From JAACFF01 sp963807975 (lineage in GTDB: Bacteria > Chloroflexota > Anaerolineae > Promineifilales > Promineifilaceae): a stretch of DNA of 64,000 bases. The first letter of the stretch is position 1, and each line of letters opens with the position of its first letter. Positions 16,078-25,738 of the stretch are shown here, in pieces. The notes beneath the pieces were generated by a model. The model was given only the letters and a program-made list of their open reading frames with translations. It made no database searches and was not told where the DNA came from. The DNA is taken from positions 1,612,001 through 1,676,000 of the forward strand of contig CAWEDV010000001.1 of assembly GCA_963807975.1 (NCBI GenBank), read 5' to 3'. Both the position numbers and the translations under genes were made by a program.

Positions 16078-19000
16078 TTGAATCACGAGCTTTTACCTCC
16101 TAAAAGACGAATCCTGCTGATCTTGATCATCAGCATCGGTTTGCTCTTTCTGGTGCAAAGCTGGGTCGTCCCCATCCTTCAGGTAGAAGCTGAGGTTTCC
16201 GGCGGACTGGCTCCGGCGGCTGTCAGTGCCGACGGTCACTATCTCGTTGATGCCAACGGTGCCCCTTTTTCCTGGATGGGTGATACCGCCTGGGACATGC
16301 ACCACCGTTTAACCATGGAAGAGATTGAGATTTATCTCGACGATCGCCAGCAAAAAGGATTTAACGTCATTCTATTTAGGATTCCCTTTAAGGATTTGGA
16401 TGGTGAACCCCAGCGCACCAATCCCTATGGCCATACTCCCTTTATTGATCAAGACATCACCCAACCCAGCGAAGACTTCTTTCAGCTGGTAGATTTCACC
16501 CTGACCGAAATGGAAGAGAGGGGCATGACAGCGGGCATTTTACCCTTATGGGGATTTGTGCTTAACGATAAATATGGCTTTAGTGTAAGTGATGATGATG
16601 TACGGATCTACGCCCAATGGCTTAGCAGCCGCTATAGTGAACGCGAAAACATCGTATGGGTAGTTGGTGGGGATACAAACAAGAATGACAAATGGATCAC
16701 TCTAGGCACTGAACTTAAGCCAGCCGATCCTGACAAACTGATTACATTTCATCCAGGAAGAAATCTTGTGTCATCATACCATTTGTGGGGTGACGTCAAT
16801 TGGCTTGATTTCCATATGACCCAAACGGGCCATTCCCCCAATCTAAAAGAAAACTATCAGACACTCAACTACGTATACAACAATTCAAGCAAACCCATTA
16901 TCAACGGCGAACCGGTATACGAAGATATTCGATTCAAGCCGGCCAATGGTGATCCTTATCCTATGCCGCCGCACCAGGTCAGGAAAGCCGCCTATTGGTC
17001 TCTGCTAGCAGGCGGATTTGGGCATGTCTACGGACATGTCGAAATCTTCCAATTTGCCGGCGCCATGCCTGGCCAACCTTATACCTTCGGGGCCGATGGC
17101 TACTGGATGGACGCCCTAGATGCCCCGGGCGCACTGCAGATCAGCTCCCTATCAACTTTGCTAAGAAGCGTACCATGGCACACCTTCGCTCCCTGGCAAA
17201 CGCTCATCTCCTCCGACAATCCTGTCGGGCCGTCCCATATTCGCGCCGCACGCAGCGCCGACCAGACCAGAGCATTCATTTATTTTCCCGAGCAGCAAAC
17301 AGCAACGATCACTCTCTCGGAAATGACTGGTCCACTTAGTATCTATTGGTTCGACCCCCAAACTGGCCAGTCTCAACTCATAGGAACCTTTGCCGCCACA
17401 GGGACTATACAGGCTGACGCACCATTCGCTGAGGACAGCTTGCTGATCCTGGGTCCCGAGGTTGAACCAACATCCACCCCCACGCCATCACCAACGGTCG
17501 TTCCCACTGATACGCCAACTCGCGATCCTGCCGCAAGCAACACTCCTAGTTCAACAGCAACCTTTACCCCTACGGCAACCGCCACGGATACACCCAGCCC
17601 AACAGCCACAGCAACGCTAATTTCGCCCTGTGAGGCGCCGGTTGGAGAGCTGGTGCGCAATGGCCACTTTGAAGATGGCACAGAGGAGTGGCGCTTCTCC
17701 ACCGCAGGCAGCGGCAGTATTGAGGCTGCAGCCCCTGCTTTCACCTGCAACCTTGCCATGCACATTCACATCAACGACATGGGCAAGAATACCCAGTTGT
17801 TCCAGTCCGGCGTCGCCCTGAAAGCCAACACCACTTATAGATTGACCTTTGCCGCCTATTCTGAAACGGGCAACGACCTCACCACCGAAATAATCAAACA
17901 CACATCCCCTTATACAAATTATGGCCTCGGCCAACGCTTTGATTTAGGAACTGGCTGGCAGGAATATACTGTCGATTTCACAACCAGCGGCTTCAGCGGC
18001 ATGGTTAGTGACGGCCGTTTCCGCTTCCGTCTACATGGCGCAGACGATGACGACTATTGGATCGACGCCGTTTCGCTGGTCGAACTATATGCTTCTCCAC
18101 CTACAGAAACTGCGACGCCAACCGCTGCACCACCTGCAACCGCGACCCACACACCGACTGCTGCCGCCCCGCCAACTGAGACGGCGACGCCCGATCCTGC
18201 CGCAACCAACACTTCGACTCCAACGGCAACCAATACGCTGCAACCGTCGTTAACACCAACCAATACTGCCAGCCCTACCGCCATCGCAACCCAATCCTCC
18301 TCCTGCTCACCGGCAGTGGGAGAACACCTGGGCAATAGCCACTTCGAGCAAGGCACAGCCGAATGGCGGTTCTCCACCGATGGCAGTGGAACCTTCTCCG
18401 CAGCTGCCCCCGCCTACACCTGCGATCTTGCCGCGCGTGTATACATCAAGAAGACCGGCAAAAATACGCAGCTCTTCCAACAAGGTGTGCAGTTAAAGGC
18501 TAATACAGCCTACCGCCTGACCTTTGCTGCTTATTCTACTTCAGGCAACGACCTGACCACGGAACTGCTCAAACACACCAGACCCTACACCAACTACGGC
18601 CTTTCTCAGCGCTTTGATCTGAGTACCGCCTGGCAATCATACGCAGTCGACTTCACGACCTCTGGATTTAGCGGTACGGTCAATGACGGCCGTTTCCGTT
18701 TCCGCCTGTACGCCGACACTGGTGAAACATATTGGTTTGATGCCGTTTCCCTGATCGAGCTAAATACTGCGCCACCAGCAGAGACCCCAACGCCAACTGC
18801 CACTGCGCTGGCCAGCCAGACCCACACGCCCACCCCAACGGCACTGCCCACAGAGACGCCAACACCCGATCCCGCGGCATCTCCTACGCCAACCGCAACA
18901 TCAACCAATACACCTGAACCCACCGCTACCAGTGCGGCCAATCCTACCGCTACAGCGACGCCGGCCTCATCCTGCCATCCCCAACCAGGAGAGCTGTTGG

Positions 19001-19530
19001 TCAATGGCAGCTTTGAGGAGGGTACAGTAGATTGGCGTTTCACAACTGAAGGCAGTGGCAGCTTTATCACCTCATCGCCCGCTTACTCATGTGATCTGGC
19101 GGCTCGTGTACGCATCAAAGTGTCTGGCAAGAACATGCAACTATACCAGCACAGTGTTCCCTTGCGGGCCAACACCGCTTACCGGCTCTCATTTGCCGCC
19201 TATTCCACTTCCGGAAAGGATTTGACCACGGAATTGCTTAAGCATACGACCCCATATACCAATTATGGTCTGACGCAGCGTTTTGATCTGGGCAGCGGCT
19301 GGCAGTTCCATACCGTCGAGTTTACAACCAGCGGCTTCACTGGATCCGTTGATGATGGTCGTCTCCGCTTCCGCCTCTATGGTTCTAACAACGATATTTA
19401 CTGGATTGATTCCGTTTCACTGGTGGAAATTAGCTCCTCATCGTCAACCGCAAGAAGCGGGTTCCTGCTGCAAGAATGGCGATCTTTTGTCGATTCTCTA
19501 CCATCTCTAGCCCCCTTTCTAAATCGTTAG
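16078..19530 (+). CDS. Secreted DUF4038 protein with three carbohydrate-binding repeats
   Basis: The start is uncertain. TTG 16078, behind GGAG, gives 1150 residues and a signal peptide (PPKRRILLILIISIGLLFLV); TTG 16027 would overlap the upstream gene. The N-terminal DUF4038 barrel is paralogous to 14508-16043 ('YLVDANGAPFSWMGDTAW', 'NIVWVVGGDTN', 'DFHMTQTGH', 'PIINGEPVYEDI'), followed by the same beta domain. Three CBM_4_9-like modules follow ('GELVRNGHFEDGTEEWRF', 'GEHLGNSHFEQGTAEWRF', 'GELLVNGSFEEGTVDWRF'), separated by Thr/Pro linkers. It probably binds and trims an extracellular polysaccharide. Its end overlaps by 3-4 bases the stop of the convergent methyltransferase gene. The tail lacks the F-x-P motif of its neighbours. 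Confidence 0.86.
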   Translation: MNHELLPPKRRILLILIISIGLLFLVQSWVVPILQVEAEVSGGLAPAAVSADGHYLVDANGAPFSWMGDTAWDMHHRLTMEEIEIYLDDRQQKGFNVILFRIPFKDLDGEPQRTNPYGHTPFIDQDITQPSEDFFQLVDFTLTEMEERGMTAGILPLWGFVLNDKYGFSVSDDDVRIYAQWLSSRYSERENIVWVVGGDTNKNDKWITLGTELKPADPDKLITFHPGRNLVSSYHLWGDVNWLDFHMTQTGHSPNLKENYQTLNYVYNNSSKPIINGEPVYEDIRFKPANGDPYPMPPHQVRKAAYWSLLAGGFGHVYGHVEIFQFAGAMPGQPYTFGADGYWMDALDAPGALQISSLSTLLRSVPWHTFAPWQTLISSDNPVGPSHIRAARSADQTRAFIYFPEQQTATITLSEMTGPLSIYWFDPQTGQSQLIGTFAATGTIQADAPFAEDSLLILGPEVEPTSTPTPSPTVVPTDTPTRDPAASNTPSSTATFTPTATATDTPSPTATATLISPCEAPVGELVRNGHFEDGTEEWRFSTAGSGSIEAAAPAFTCNLAMHIHINDMGKNTQLFQSGVALKANTTYRLTFAAYSETGNDLTTEIIKHTSPYTNYGLGQRFDLGTGWQEYTVDFTTSGFSGMVSDGRFRFRLHGADDDDYWIDAVSLVELYASPPTETATPTAAPPATATHTPTAAAPPTETATPDPAATNTSTPTATNTLQPSLTPTNTASPTAIATQSSSCSPAVGEHLGNSHFEQGTAEWRFSTDGSGTFSAAAPAYTCDLAARVYIKKTGKNTQLFQQGVQLKANTAYRLTFAAYSTSGNDLTTELLKHTRPYTNYGLSQRFDLSTAWQSYAVDFTTSGFSGTVNDGRFRFRLYADTGETYWFDAVSLIELNTAPPAETPTPTATALASQTHTPTPTALPTETPTPDPAASPTPTATSTNTPEPTATSAANPTATATPASSCHPQPGELLVNGSFEEGTVDWRFTTEGSGSFITSSPAYSCDLAARVRIKVSGKNMQLYQHSVPLRANTAYRLSFAAYSTSGKDLTTELLKHTTPYTNYGLTQRFDLGSGWQFHTVEFTTSGFTGSVDDGRLRFRLYGSNNDIYWIDSVSLVEISSSSSTARSGFLLQEWRSFVDSLPSLAPFLNR
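17627..19433 (+). repeat. Three CBM-encoding repeats (about 670-bp period)
   Basis: Repeat modules lie near 17627-18092, 18297-18764 and 18967-19433. Each encodes 'NG/S.FE.GT..WRF', 'K.TQLF(Q/Y)..V.L.ANT.YRL(T/S)FAAYS' and 'RFRFRL...YW.D(A/S)VSL'. They are separated by CCNACN-rich Thr/Pro linkers. Repeats are imperfect at DNA level. The linkers also generate long spurious Val-rich reading frames on the other strand. Confidence 0.85.
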
Positions 19531-21500
19531 CTTAGTTCATCGCGCCACATTTGGTCAATATCAGCGCCCCATAATCCAGAATCAAGCATCCAGCCCAGCA
19601 GGGCAGCGCAGTCGCCACAGAACTGCGCACTGCTAACCCTGCTAATCTGCTTCGGCTTGTCCCATCGCTCTCTCCCGTGTTCCGATCGTGGAGCCAGGAC
19701 TAGAATGGCATCATGAGTCAATGCATTCATTCCGGCGATATGGACCGAAATGGGGCTTTCCGAATGGACCACAGCCCGGTTTAGTAGAGTGAAACCGGCA
19801 TCCTTCAAAGCATTCGTCAAGGCTGACCAACCTTTGGGATTCCAATGGTGAAAAGTGAGGACAAGACGACCGTCCTCCTTGCGCAGCACACGATAACATT
19901 CGGCAAATATTTGGCCCATTAGCTCCGCATAGCGGCTTTCACGGTCAAGTTTATGCGGGTCGACCGCCGAATCATGCAGACCAAACTCCCAATTCGCCTC
20001 TTGCGGCAGCATCTGTCTCAACCATACACGGAAGAAGGCTGACAGATCGCTGTACTGCACACTGTCAAAATAGGGTGGATCCGTTACGATGGCATCGACG
20101 CTGTCCTCTGGCAGGTCTATCTGGGTCGCCGATCCCTGGCTTAACAAGAATCTACGCTTACCTGTTCTCAAGTCATCCAGGCTCTTCGTTTCTACCCCAC
20201 CGTCAACCTCCCCTACAATGTCTACATAGCGCGCTTCACTTCCGGAAACATCTCGTTCACGCGGCATTGCTGCCCAACTGCGACCACGTCGAATGCGCGC
20301 TTGAAACAGCTTTTGAAGCGTGCCTGACGCCCGGCGATGATATAGTGGATTGTTCTCTAGGGCCGTATAGGGAAACGAGTAAGCATGGTGGGCAAAGGCG
20401 TGACGTATTGCTCCTGGCCGGCGTTTACTTTTACCCTTATAGCCGCTCAGCAGAGAGTTGAATTCCAGCGAGGTCGAGAGCAGCAAAGCCAGGTTTAACT
20501 TCACCGTGCCCGTATAATGAACCATAAGCTCAGTCCCCTTCTGAAATACCAGAAGTTGGCGGCTGGAATAAAGATCCAGGTAATTGTCTATTCCGCGTCG
20601 CAGCAGCTGCACAGATTTACGTCCCGCATCGACTTTGAACGCTTCACGATCCAGGGCAACGGCTTGGCGCTGCTCATGCGCTTTTTTCATTCCGCTTAAA
20701 GCCCTTTCATCTGGCGCTCTTAAGAACAAACCATGTATCGCGCAGTGGCCCGTAACCACCAGGGGCGTATAGCGTTGGAAATAGGGGATTTCCAGATTCT
20801 CCCGGTATTCTCCCTGGCATCTAGAGCACTCTCTCACGCCTCGCTCAATAATCTGCACTTCTGCTATGCCATCACAGCCGCACGCTGCATCTCCACTAAG
20901 CAGCTTCCGGCAAAAGGGGCAAATTCGCGTAAGCGAGCCATCCGGCTCTTGGCGGATGATCAGTGAATCGACGACCAATACCTCGCCACAGTTACAATAA
21001 CGGCGTGCCCCGTGAAGGGTATACCAGCTTTCGGCAGGTTCAGCGCAGTGTGGGCAGCTTGTTTGGAAAAACTGGATTAAACTCGCACGCAAGAAAGCGT
21101 AAAGATTGGCAAATGCCTCTTCAATTTCCGGCAGTGGATGCTCTGTCAACGCAGCCCGCGCCTGTAAGACGGGGATTGGGTCCAAATCCATGCCTATGAC
21201 ATTGGCTCCCATGCGTATTGCTTCGTGCAAGGTAGTCCCACCTCCAATCATCGGATCGAGGATGATTTTGCCCTCCAGCCCTCCAGGCACATAAAAATCC
21301 TGCTGCCGGGGATCGGTGACCAAATGTTTTAGAATAAAGCGGAATGTTGTGCCGCAGCGCCGCGCCCACCATTTATGAAGGTAGGAATTGGGTCTGTAAT
21401 AATGTTTGTTGTAGGTCTCAAGACGCGCCAGACGATCTGCCATTTCGACGTCAAATCGGGTATCAATCGGATAATCCACGGGCAGTCGCATCTCACTCAT
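19527..21500 (-). CDS. Solitary DNA methyltransferase (DUF1156-like) with zinc-ribbon insertions
   Basis: The 657-residue product starts at ATG 21500. It has 'YLHKWWARRCG' near residue 45, as in DUF1156-type adenine-specific methyltransferases, then the AdoMet motif 'ILDPMIGGGTTLHEAI...GMDLDP' (about 78-106). The catalytic motif 'VTDPPYFDSVQYSDL' (about 480) is DPPY type, giving N6-adenine or N4-cytosine methylation. Between them lie three Cys clusters (CPHC...CNC; CPFC...CGC; CSRC), which are zinc ribbons probably used for DNA binding. No endonuclease, DUF499 or helicase partner is nearby, so it looks solitary. It is convergent with the secreted glycosidase gene. Confidence 0.85.
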   Translation of the reverse strand: MSEMRLPVDYPIDTRFDVEMADRLARLETYNKHYYRPNSYLHKWWARRCGTTFRFILKHLVTDPRQQDFYVPGGLEGKIILDPMIGGGTTLHEAIRMGANVIGMDLDPIPVLQARAALTEHPLPEIEEAFANLYAFLRASLIQFFQTSCPHCAEPAESWYTLHGARRYCNCGEVLVVDSLIIRQEPDGSLTRICPFCRKLLSGDAACGCDGIAEVQIIERGVRECSRCQGEYRENLEIPYFQRYTPLVVTGHCAIHGLFLRAPDERALSGMKKAHEQRQAVALDREAFKVDAGRKSVQLLRRGIDNYLDLYSSRQLLVFQKGTELMVHYTGTVKLNLALLLSTSLEFNSLLSGYKGKSKRRPGAIRHAFAHHAYSFPYTALENNPLYHRRASGTLQKLFQARIRRGRSWAAMPRERDVSGSEARYVDIVGEVDGGVETKSLDDLRTGKRRFLLSQGSATQIDLPEDSVDAIVTDPPYFDSVQYSDLSAFFRVWLRQMLPQEANWEFGLHDSAVDPHKLDRESRYAELMGQIFAECYRVLRKEDGRLVLTFHHWNPKGWSALTNALKDAGFTLLNRAVVHSESPISVHIAGMNALTHDAILVLAPRSEHGRERWDKPKQISRVSSAQFCGDCAALLGWMLDSGLWGADIDQMWRDELS

Positions 21501-21645
21501 CGGCCGTATTTGTAGCGTATAGTCTCATTTATGGCGAATGATCTCTTTAGGAAAGCGCATATCGATATGGTAAGATTCAGTCAAGCCTTGTTCATAGATT
21601 ATGATCGCCGCAATTGAGAAACCAGCGGTCGGTAAAGACAAAAAG

Positions 21646-22590
21646 ATGACAGAAATACAAGAGTTTTCCGAGCGCGTAATCAACAACGTCGAAAAGGTCA
21701 TCATCGGCAAACGAGACTCCGTCCAACGTCTGATGATCGCCTTGCTAAATGAAGGACATGCCTTGCTGGAGGATGTGCCGGGAACAGGAAAGACGATGCT
21801 GGCTCGTGCTCTAGCCATCAGTCTGGGCGTCGACTTTAAGAGGCTGCAATGTACGCCTGATTTACTCCCTAATGATGTAACAGGCGTCTCCATATTTGAC
21901 CAGCAGCAGCGAGCTTTTACCTTCATACCTGGCCCCGCCTTTAGCAATATTCTTCTTGCCGATGAAATCAACCGTGCTACCCCGCGCACGCAGTCCGCAC
22001 TGTTGGAGGCCATGGGTGAGCGCCAGGTAACAGTTGACGGTGTCACACGTCAGTTGGAACGTCCCTTCTTCGTCCTTGCCACCCAGAACCCTATCGAATA
22101 CGAGGGCACTTTTCCCTTACCGGAAGCACAATTAGACCGCTTTTTTATCAAACTAACGCTGGGATATCTCGACCCAGCCATGGAAAGTCAAATGCTGCTC
22201 AATTTGGGAGGTGTTCATCCTATTGAGGATTTAGAGCAAGTCGTCGATGGCAGCCGCATTCCCAGTTTGACCCCGCAGATCTGGAGCGTAAATGTGGATG
22301 ATACGCTTCGCGACTATATCGTGCAGATCGTAATGGCCACACGTGAACACAAGGACCTGATCTTAGGGGCGAGCCCGCGTGGCAGCCACGCCCTTTACCG
22401 CGGGTCTCAGACATATGCCGCCCTGCAAGGACGAGACTATGTATTGCCTGACGATATCAAACGGCTGACCCCGGACATATTAGGTCATCGCTGCCTGCTT
22501 CATCCCGAAAGCGCTCTGCGTGGGCGGTCCGTGGACAAAATAATAAACGAGATTCTTGAAATTGCGCCTCTCAATATTGGCGAGTTCTAG
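21646..22590 (+). CDS. MoxR-family AAA+ ATPase
   Basis: The product has 314 residues from ATG 21646 (MTEIQEFSERVINNVEKVIIGK, the usual MoxR opening). ATG 21601 would add 15 residues, and neither start has a strong ribosome site. Walker A is 'EDVPGTGKTMLARAL', Walker B 'ILLADEINRATPRTQSALLEAM', and sensor 1 'VLATQNPIEYEGTFPLPEAQLDRF'. MoxR ATPases act as chaperones that help assemble or activate partner proteins. The partners here are the following DUF58 and DUF4129 proteins, a widely conserved trio. Confidence 0.93.
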   Translation: MTEIQEFSERVINNVEKVIIGKRDSVQRLMIALLNEGHALLEDVPGTGKTMLARALAISLGVDFKRLQCTPDLLPNDVTGVSIFDQQQRAFTFIPGPAFSNILLADEINRATPRTQSALLEAMGERQVTVDGVTRQLERPFFVLATQNPIEYEGTFPLPEAQLDRFFIKLTLGYLDPAMESQMLLNLGGVHPIEDLEQVVDGSRIPSLTPQIWSVNVDDTLRDYIVQIVMATREHKDLILGASPRGSHALYRGSQTYAALQGRDYVLPDDIKRLTPDILGHRCLLHPESALRGRSVDKIINEILEIAPLNIGEF

Positions 22591-22636
22591 CAGGGGATCA
22601 AAGGGTTCGCCCTGAGTTTCCTGAATTCTGATTACA

Positions 22637-23914
22637 ATGAGTTTAGCTGGCTTAATTATTGTCCTCCTCGTCATAGCCCTATTACTTCGCCTTGATTTTA
22701 TTTACTTCATCCTCTATGTCTGTGTGGGCATATACGCACTCAGCCGCTGGGCCATTCCCCATGCCCTAAATCAACTCCGTTTGAAGAGGGAATTCTCAAG
22801 CCACGCCTTCCTTGGCGAGTCGATTACTGTACACTTGCATTGGCACAATCAGAGCCGTATCCCCTTACCATGGGTAGAGTTCAATGAAAGCATTCCTCCA
22901 GGTCTACGCGTTGGCGAACTTGTTCAACAGGTGATCACCCTTTCAGGAAAGCAAGAACGAACGTTTAGCTATAAGATTCAGGCCGGCAGAAGAGGTTATT
23001 ATCGCTTGGGTCCTTTGCGTCTCGTTTCAGGCGATCTGTTTGGACTGGCAAGCGGCAAAACAGGTTATCTTGACCCGGATAATATCACTATTTACCCGCG
23101 GATTATTTCCCTAACGAAGCTTGGGCTGCCATCTCGTCTGCCATTTGGAACCATTGCTAGCCGACAACGCCTTTTTGAAGATCCCGCTCGCCCCATGGGC
23201 GTGCGTGAATACCATGCCGGAGATTCCCAACGGCATATCAATTGGAAGGTGAGCGCTCATACCGAAAGGCTGCTGGTGAAACGCTTTCAGCCCGCTATAT
23301 CCTTGGAAACTGCTCTATTGCTCAATTTGCACAAGCACGACTATGAACAGGGGGACTGGCGCTACCATATCGAGTGGGCCATTGTTGCTGCAGCCTCCTT
23401 GGCCTCTCACTTAATCGAGCAGCGCCAGCCGACAGGATTGATCACCAACGGCATCGATCCGCTGCACTTTACGGGTAACGATGTAGAACTTCAATTTAGC
23501 GAGGAAAGCGGACGACTTATGCAGCAGGAAACAGTTGATTCATTTGCCAGTCAGATTCCGCCCTCGATTTCACCACGAAACGGCCGTGCCCATTTGATGA
23601 AGATCCTGGAACGTCTGGCACGCATCGAAAGTGAATCGACCGTCCCCTTTGTGGAATGGGCGCCAACAGCCTGTCTCAATCTTAGCTGGGGCGTGACCAT
23701 ATTGGTTATCACTTCGCGCGGGGATGAAGCGACCTGCTACGCATTGCATCGCCTCGTTCGTTCCGGTTTCAATCCCATTCTAATTGCTGTCGAGGGAGCA
23801 TACAATTTCGGACTTGTGCGTGAAAGAGCCCGCCGCCTGGGCTTTCGTGCTTACAATGTGACTGCAACAAGCGGCCTAGATATGTGGCGACAAACGAAAC
23901 AGCCTATCAAATGA
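22637..23914 (+). CDS. DUF58 domain protein
   Basis: The 425-residue product has two N-terminal membrane helices (MSLAGLIIVLLVIALLLRL and 'FIYFILYVCVGIYALSRW'). A beta-rich region (CARDB-like, about 45-165) follows. Next is the DUF58 signature 'RPMGVREYHAGDSQRHINWKVSAHTERLLVKRF' split over residues about 190-225, with a von Willebrand-like fold behind it. It is the middle gene of a MoxR-DUF58-DUF4129 operon and overlaps the next gene by four bases (ATGA). Such clusters are linked to envelope functions and often to a membrane transglutaminase, which is not present here. Confidence 0.9.
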   Translation: MSLAGLIIVLLVIALLLRLDFIYFILYVCVGIYALSRWAIPHALNQLRLKREFSSHAFLGESITVHLHWHNQSRIPLPWVEFNESIPPGLRVGELVQQVITLSGKQERTFSYKIQAGRRGYYRLGPLRLVSGDLFGLASGKTGYLDPDNITIYPRIISLTKLGLPSRLPFGTIASRQRLFEDPARPMGVREYHAGDSQRHINWKVSAHTERLLVKRFQPAISLETALLLNLHKHDYEQGDWRYHIEWAIVAAASLASHLIEQRQPTGLITNGIDPLHFTGNDVELQFSEESGRLMQQETVDSFASQIPPSISPRNGRAHLMKILERLARIESESTVPFVEWAPTACLNLSWGVTILVITSRGDEATCYALHRLVRSGFNPILIAVEGAYNFGLVRERARRLGFRAYNVTATSGLDMWRQTKQPIK

Positions 23915-25665
23915 GTAGATTACACCAGTCCAATCTGGCCCGAACGGCCGTGCCCATAGATGAAGCAACGCTGCGCGATATGCGCAGCAGCTTCAGGTCC
24001 AGCCAATTCATGCGCTATGTGGTTCGTCCCCTGGCACTGTCCATAATGGTGATGGCGCTTCTGCTGGGTATGATTGGTTTGGTCACCGAGGTCACACTTG
24101 ATCGACGCTGGTGGCTGGTGGGTATCCTGCTCTTCATCGTTACCTTGGAAGCAGTTTACACCACAAATTGGCTCCATCATCCTGACCGGCTGCGTATCGA
24201 CCGTTCGGCCTATCGTTGGGCGGAACTGCTCATCATATTCATCATCGTACGGCTGGTCAGCCTGATTATCTTCGACGGCCGGTTGCCCGATATCGATCAA
24301 CTAAAGTTGTACCTCGTCAATCCCCTGGCCTTCTTCTATAACGGCCCATTCTTGGTCACTTTGTTCTTAACCATAGTTGCCTGGAGGCTAGCCGTGGTCT
24401 TGGGTAAGATCTTTAGAGAACTTGAAGTAAGTGAATTTGAACTTCGATACTACAGCATGCCTCTTGCTCAGCGTAAGGCGCAAACCGATGATCAACCTAT
24501 CCAGACCGGACGCACTCTGTTGGTGACGCGGTTCAACCTGTTTTGGGTCTGGGGCGGTGTTTTGCTCGCTGTTGCCGTGGGACTAAGCACACTAGAGGTT
24601 CATTCCTTCGATTCCTTTCGAAACCCCCTGGCCATGGGGGGCCTTTCCCTCGATCCATATCAACTGATTATCCTTCTTGCCTATTTCGGTTTGGGGTTCT
24701 GGCTGCTAAGCCAGGCCAAGTTGATGGAAATGAACGCACGCTGGCTGGTAAACGGCATCTCTAAAGACGAAATGATCGAAAGAAAATGGCAGCGAGTCAC
24801 CTTGTTGATCCTTATTACGGTTGGTCTGATCGCCGCTTTCTTACCCACTGGCCCAACCTTTACCATCAGCCGCGTTCTTAGCTTCTCGATCTACCTCCTG
24901 ATTTTCGTTGGGCAGTGGCTGCTTTTTTTATTGTTCTTGCCCCTGGCCTTCATTCTATCTCTGTTTACAAGCCAACCCGTAGACAATTTCCAGCAGCCGC
25001 CCCCGTTGATCCCAGAATCACCTCCTGCGGCTGCTCCGCCCGCTGAATCATCCTTGGCTGAAACGATCATGATGGTCATGAGCAGCGCCTTCTGGAGCAT
25101 TTTCGTCGTCGTGCTCATCCTGGCCATCCTCTACTTCTTGCGTGAGCGCAAAGTCATTCTCCAAGGTAAATCTGCATTATCAATATGGCAGCAGATAATG
25201 CTGTGGCTAGAACACTTTTGGGAGCACCTTCGCCATGGAGCGCGCACCGTCCGCTTCAAAATCCCAGTGCGTTTCGGACAAGCGCCCGAAGATCAAGATT
25301 CTCTGGCCAAGAAGCGGCGCTGGCGATTTATCCGCCTCGGGGGATTATCCCCTCGGGAGCAGATCCGCTATTTCTATCTCTCCACTGTGCGTCGGGCCGG
25401 AGACAGAGGAGTGAATCGGGATTCTTCCGAAACACCACTAGAGTATTCTGAAGAGCTGAAGGGCAGTTGGCCGGAAGTTGAGCAAGAATTGGAAGAACTG
25501 ACAGATGCCTTTCTCAAAGCGCGCTATAGTGATGATCCCGTAGCCTCCGCCGATGTTCCCGAGGTAAAAGATACATGGAAAAATGTCCGGCACGAGATCC
25601 GGAACCGGCCCACACAAGACGTTGATGACAATGAAGAGGACACGACCGAAGGGCAGACTCAATAA
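23911..25665 (+). CDS. DUF4129 domain membrane protein
   Basis: The start ATG 23911 forms the ATGA overlap with the upstream stop; GTG 23884 is an alternative. The 584-residue product has several membrane segments ('LALSIMVMALLLGMIGLV', 'WWLVGILLFIVTLEAVY', 'LLIIFIIVRLVSLIIF' and more up to about 340), then a Pro-rich external loop and a last helix 'FWSIFVVVLILAILYFL'. The cytoplasmic C-terminus carries the DUF4129 pattern 'SPREQIRYFYLSTVRRA...TPLEYSEEL' and an acidic tail. In other bacteria DUF4129 follows a transglutaminase-like core; here that core seems absent, so it probably acts only as the membrane part of the MoxR/DUF58 complex. Confidence 0.82.
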   Translation: MSRLHQSNLARTAVPIDEATLRDMRSSFRSSQFMRYVVRPLALSIMVMALLLGMIGLVTEVTLDRRWWLVGILLFIVTLEAVYTTNWLHHPDRLRIDRSAYRWAELLIIFIIVRLVSLIIFDGRLPDIDQLKLYLVNPLAFFYNGPFLVTLFLTIVAWRLAVVLGKIFRELEVSEFELRYYSMPLAQRKAQTDDQPIQTGRTLLVTRFNLFWVWGGVLLAVAVGLSTLEVHSFDSFRNPLAMGGLSLDPYQLIILLAYFGLGFWLLSQAKLMEMNARWLVNGISKDEMIERKWQRVTLLILITVGLIAAFLPTGPTFTISRVLSFSIYLLIFVGQWLLFLLFLPLAFILSLFTSQPVDNFQQPPPLIPESPPAAAPPAESSLAETIMMVMSSAFWSIFVVVLILAILYFLRERKVILQGKSALSIWQQIMLWLEHFWEHLRHGARTVRFKIPVRFGQAPEDQDSLAKKRRWRFIRLGGLSPREQIRYFYLSTVRRAGDRGVNRDSSETPLEYSEELKGSWPEVEQELEELTDAFLKARYSDDPVASADVPEVKDTWKNVRHEIRNRPTQDVDDNEEDTTEGQTQ

Positions 25666-25701
25666 GTGCTTCTCTGATTCAATTTACCTCGGAATCTGGC
25701 G

Positions 25702-25736
25702 CAAAAGAAAAGGCTGCCCGCAGGTGGGGCAGCCTT
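25702..25736 (-). terminator. Rho-independent terminator after tRNA-Gln
   Basis: A 10-bp stem, AAGGCTGCCC pairing with GGGCAGCCTT (25710-25719 / 25727-25736), has a 7-base loop. On the minus strand the stem is followed by TTCTTTT, so it terminates transcription coming from the tRNA gene three bases upstream. Confidence 0.75.
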
Positions 25737-25738
25737 AT

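Noticed and set aside
15803..19070. Val/Gly/Ala-rich minus-strand frames opposite the DUF4038 genes
   Set aside because: They are antisense readings of the Thr/Pro linker codons, not real proteins.
17627..19433. Regular repeats that could be mistaken for CRISPR or a satellite
   Set aside because: The period is about 670 bases, the repeats are in frame and encode a carbohydrate-binding fold.
19527..21500. Restriction-modification or BREX/DISARM-type system
   Set aside because: Only the methyltransferase is present; neighbours are a secreted glycosidase and a MoxR operon.
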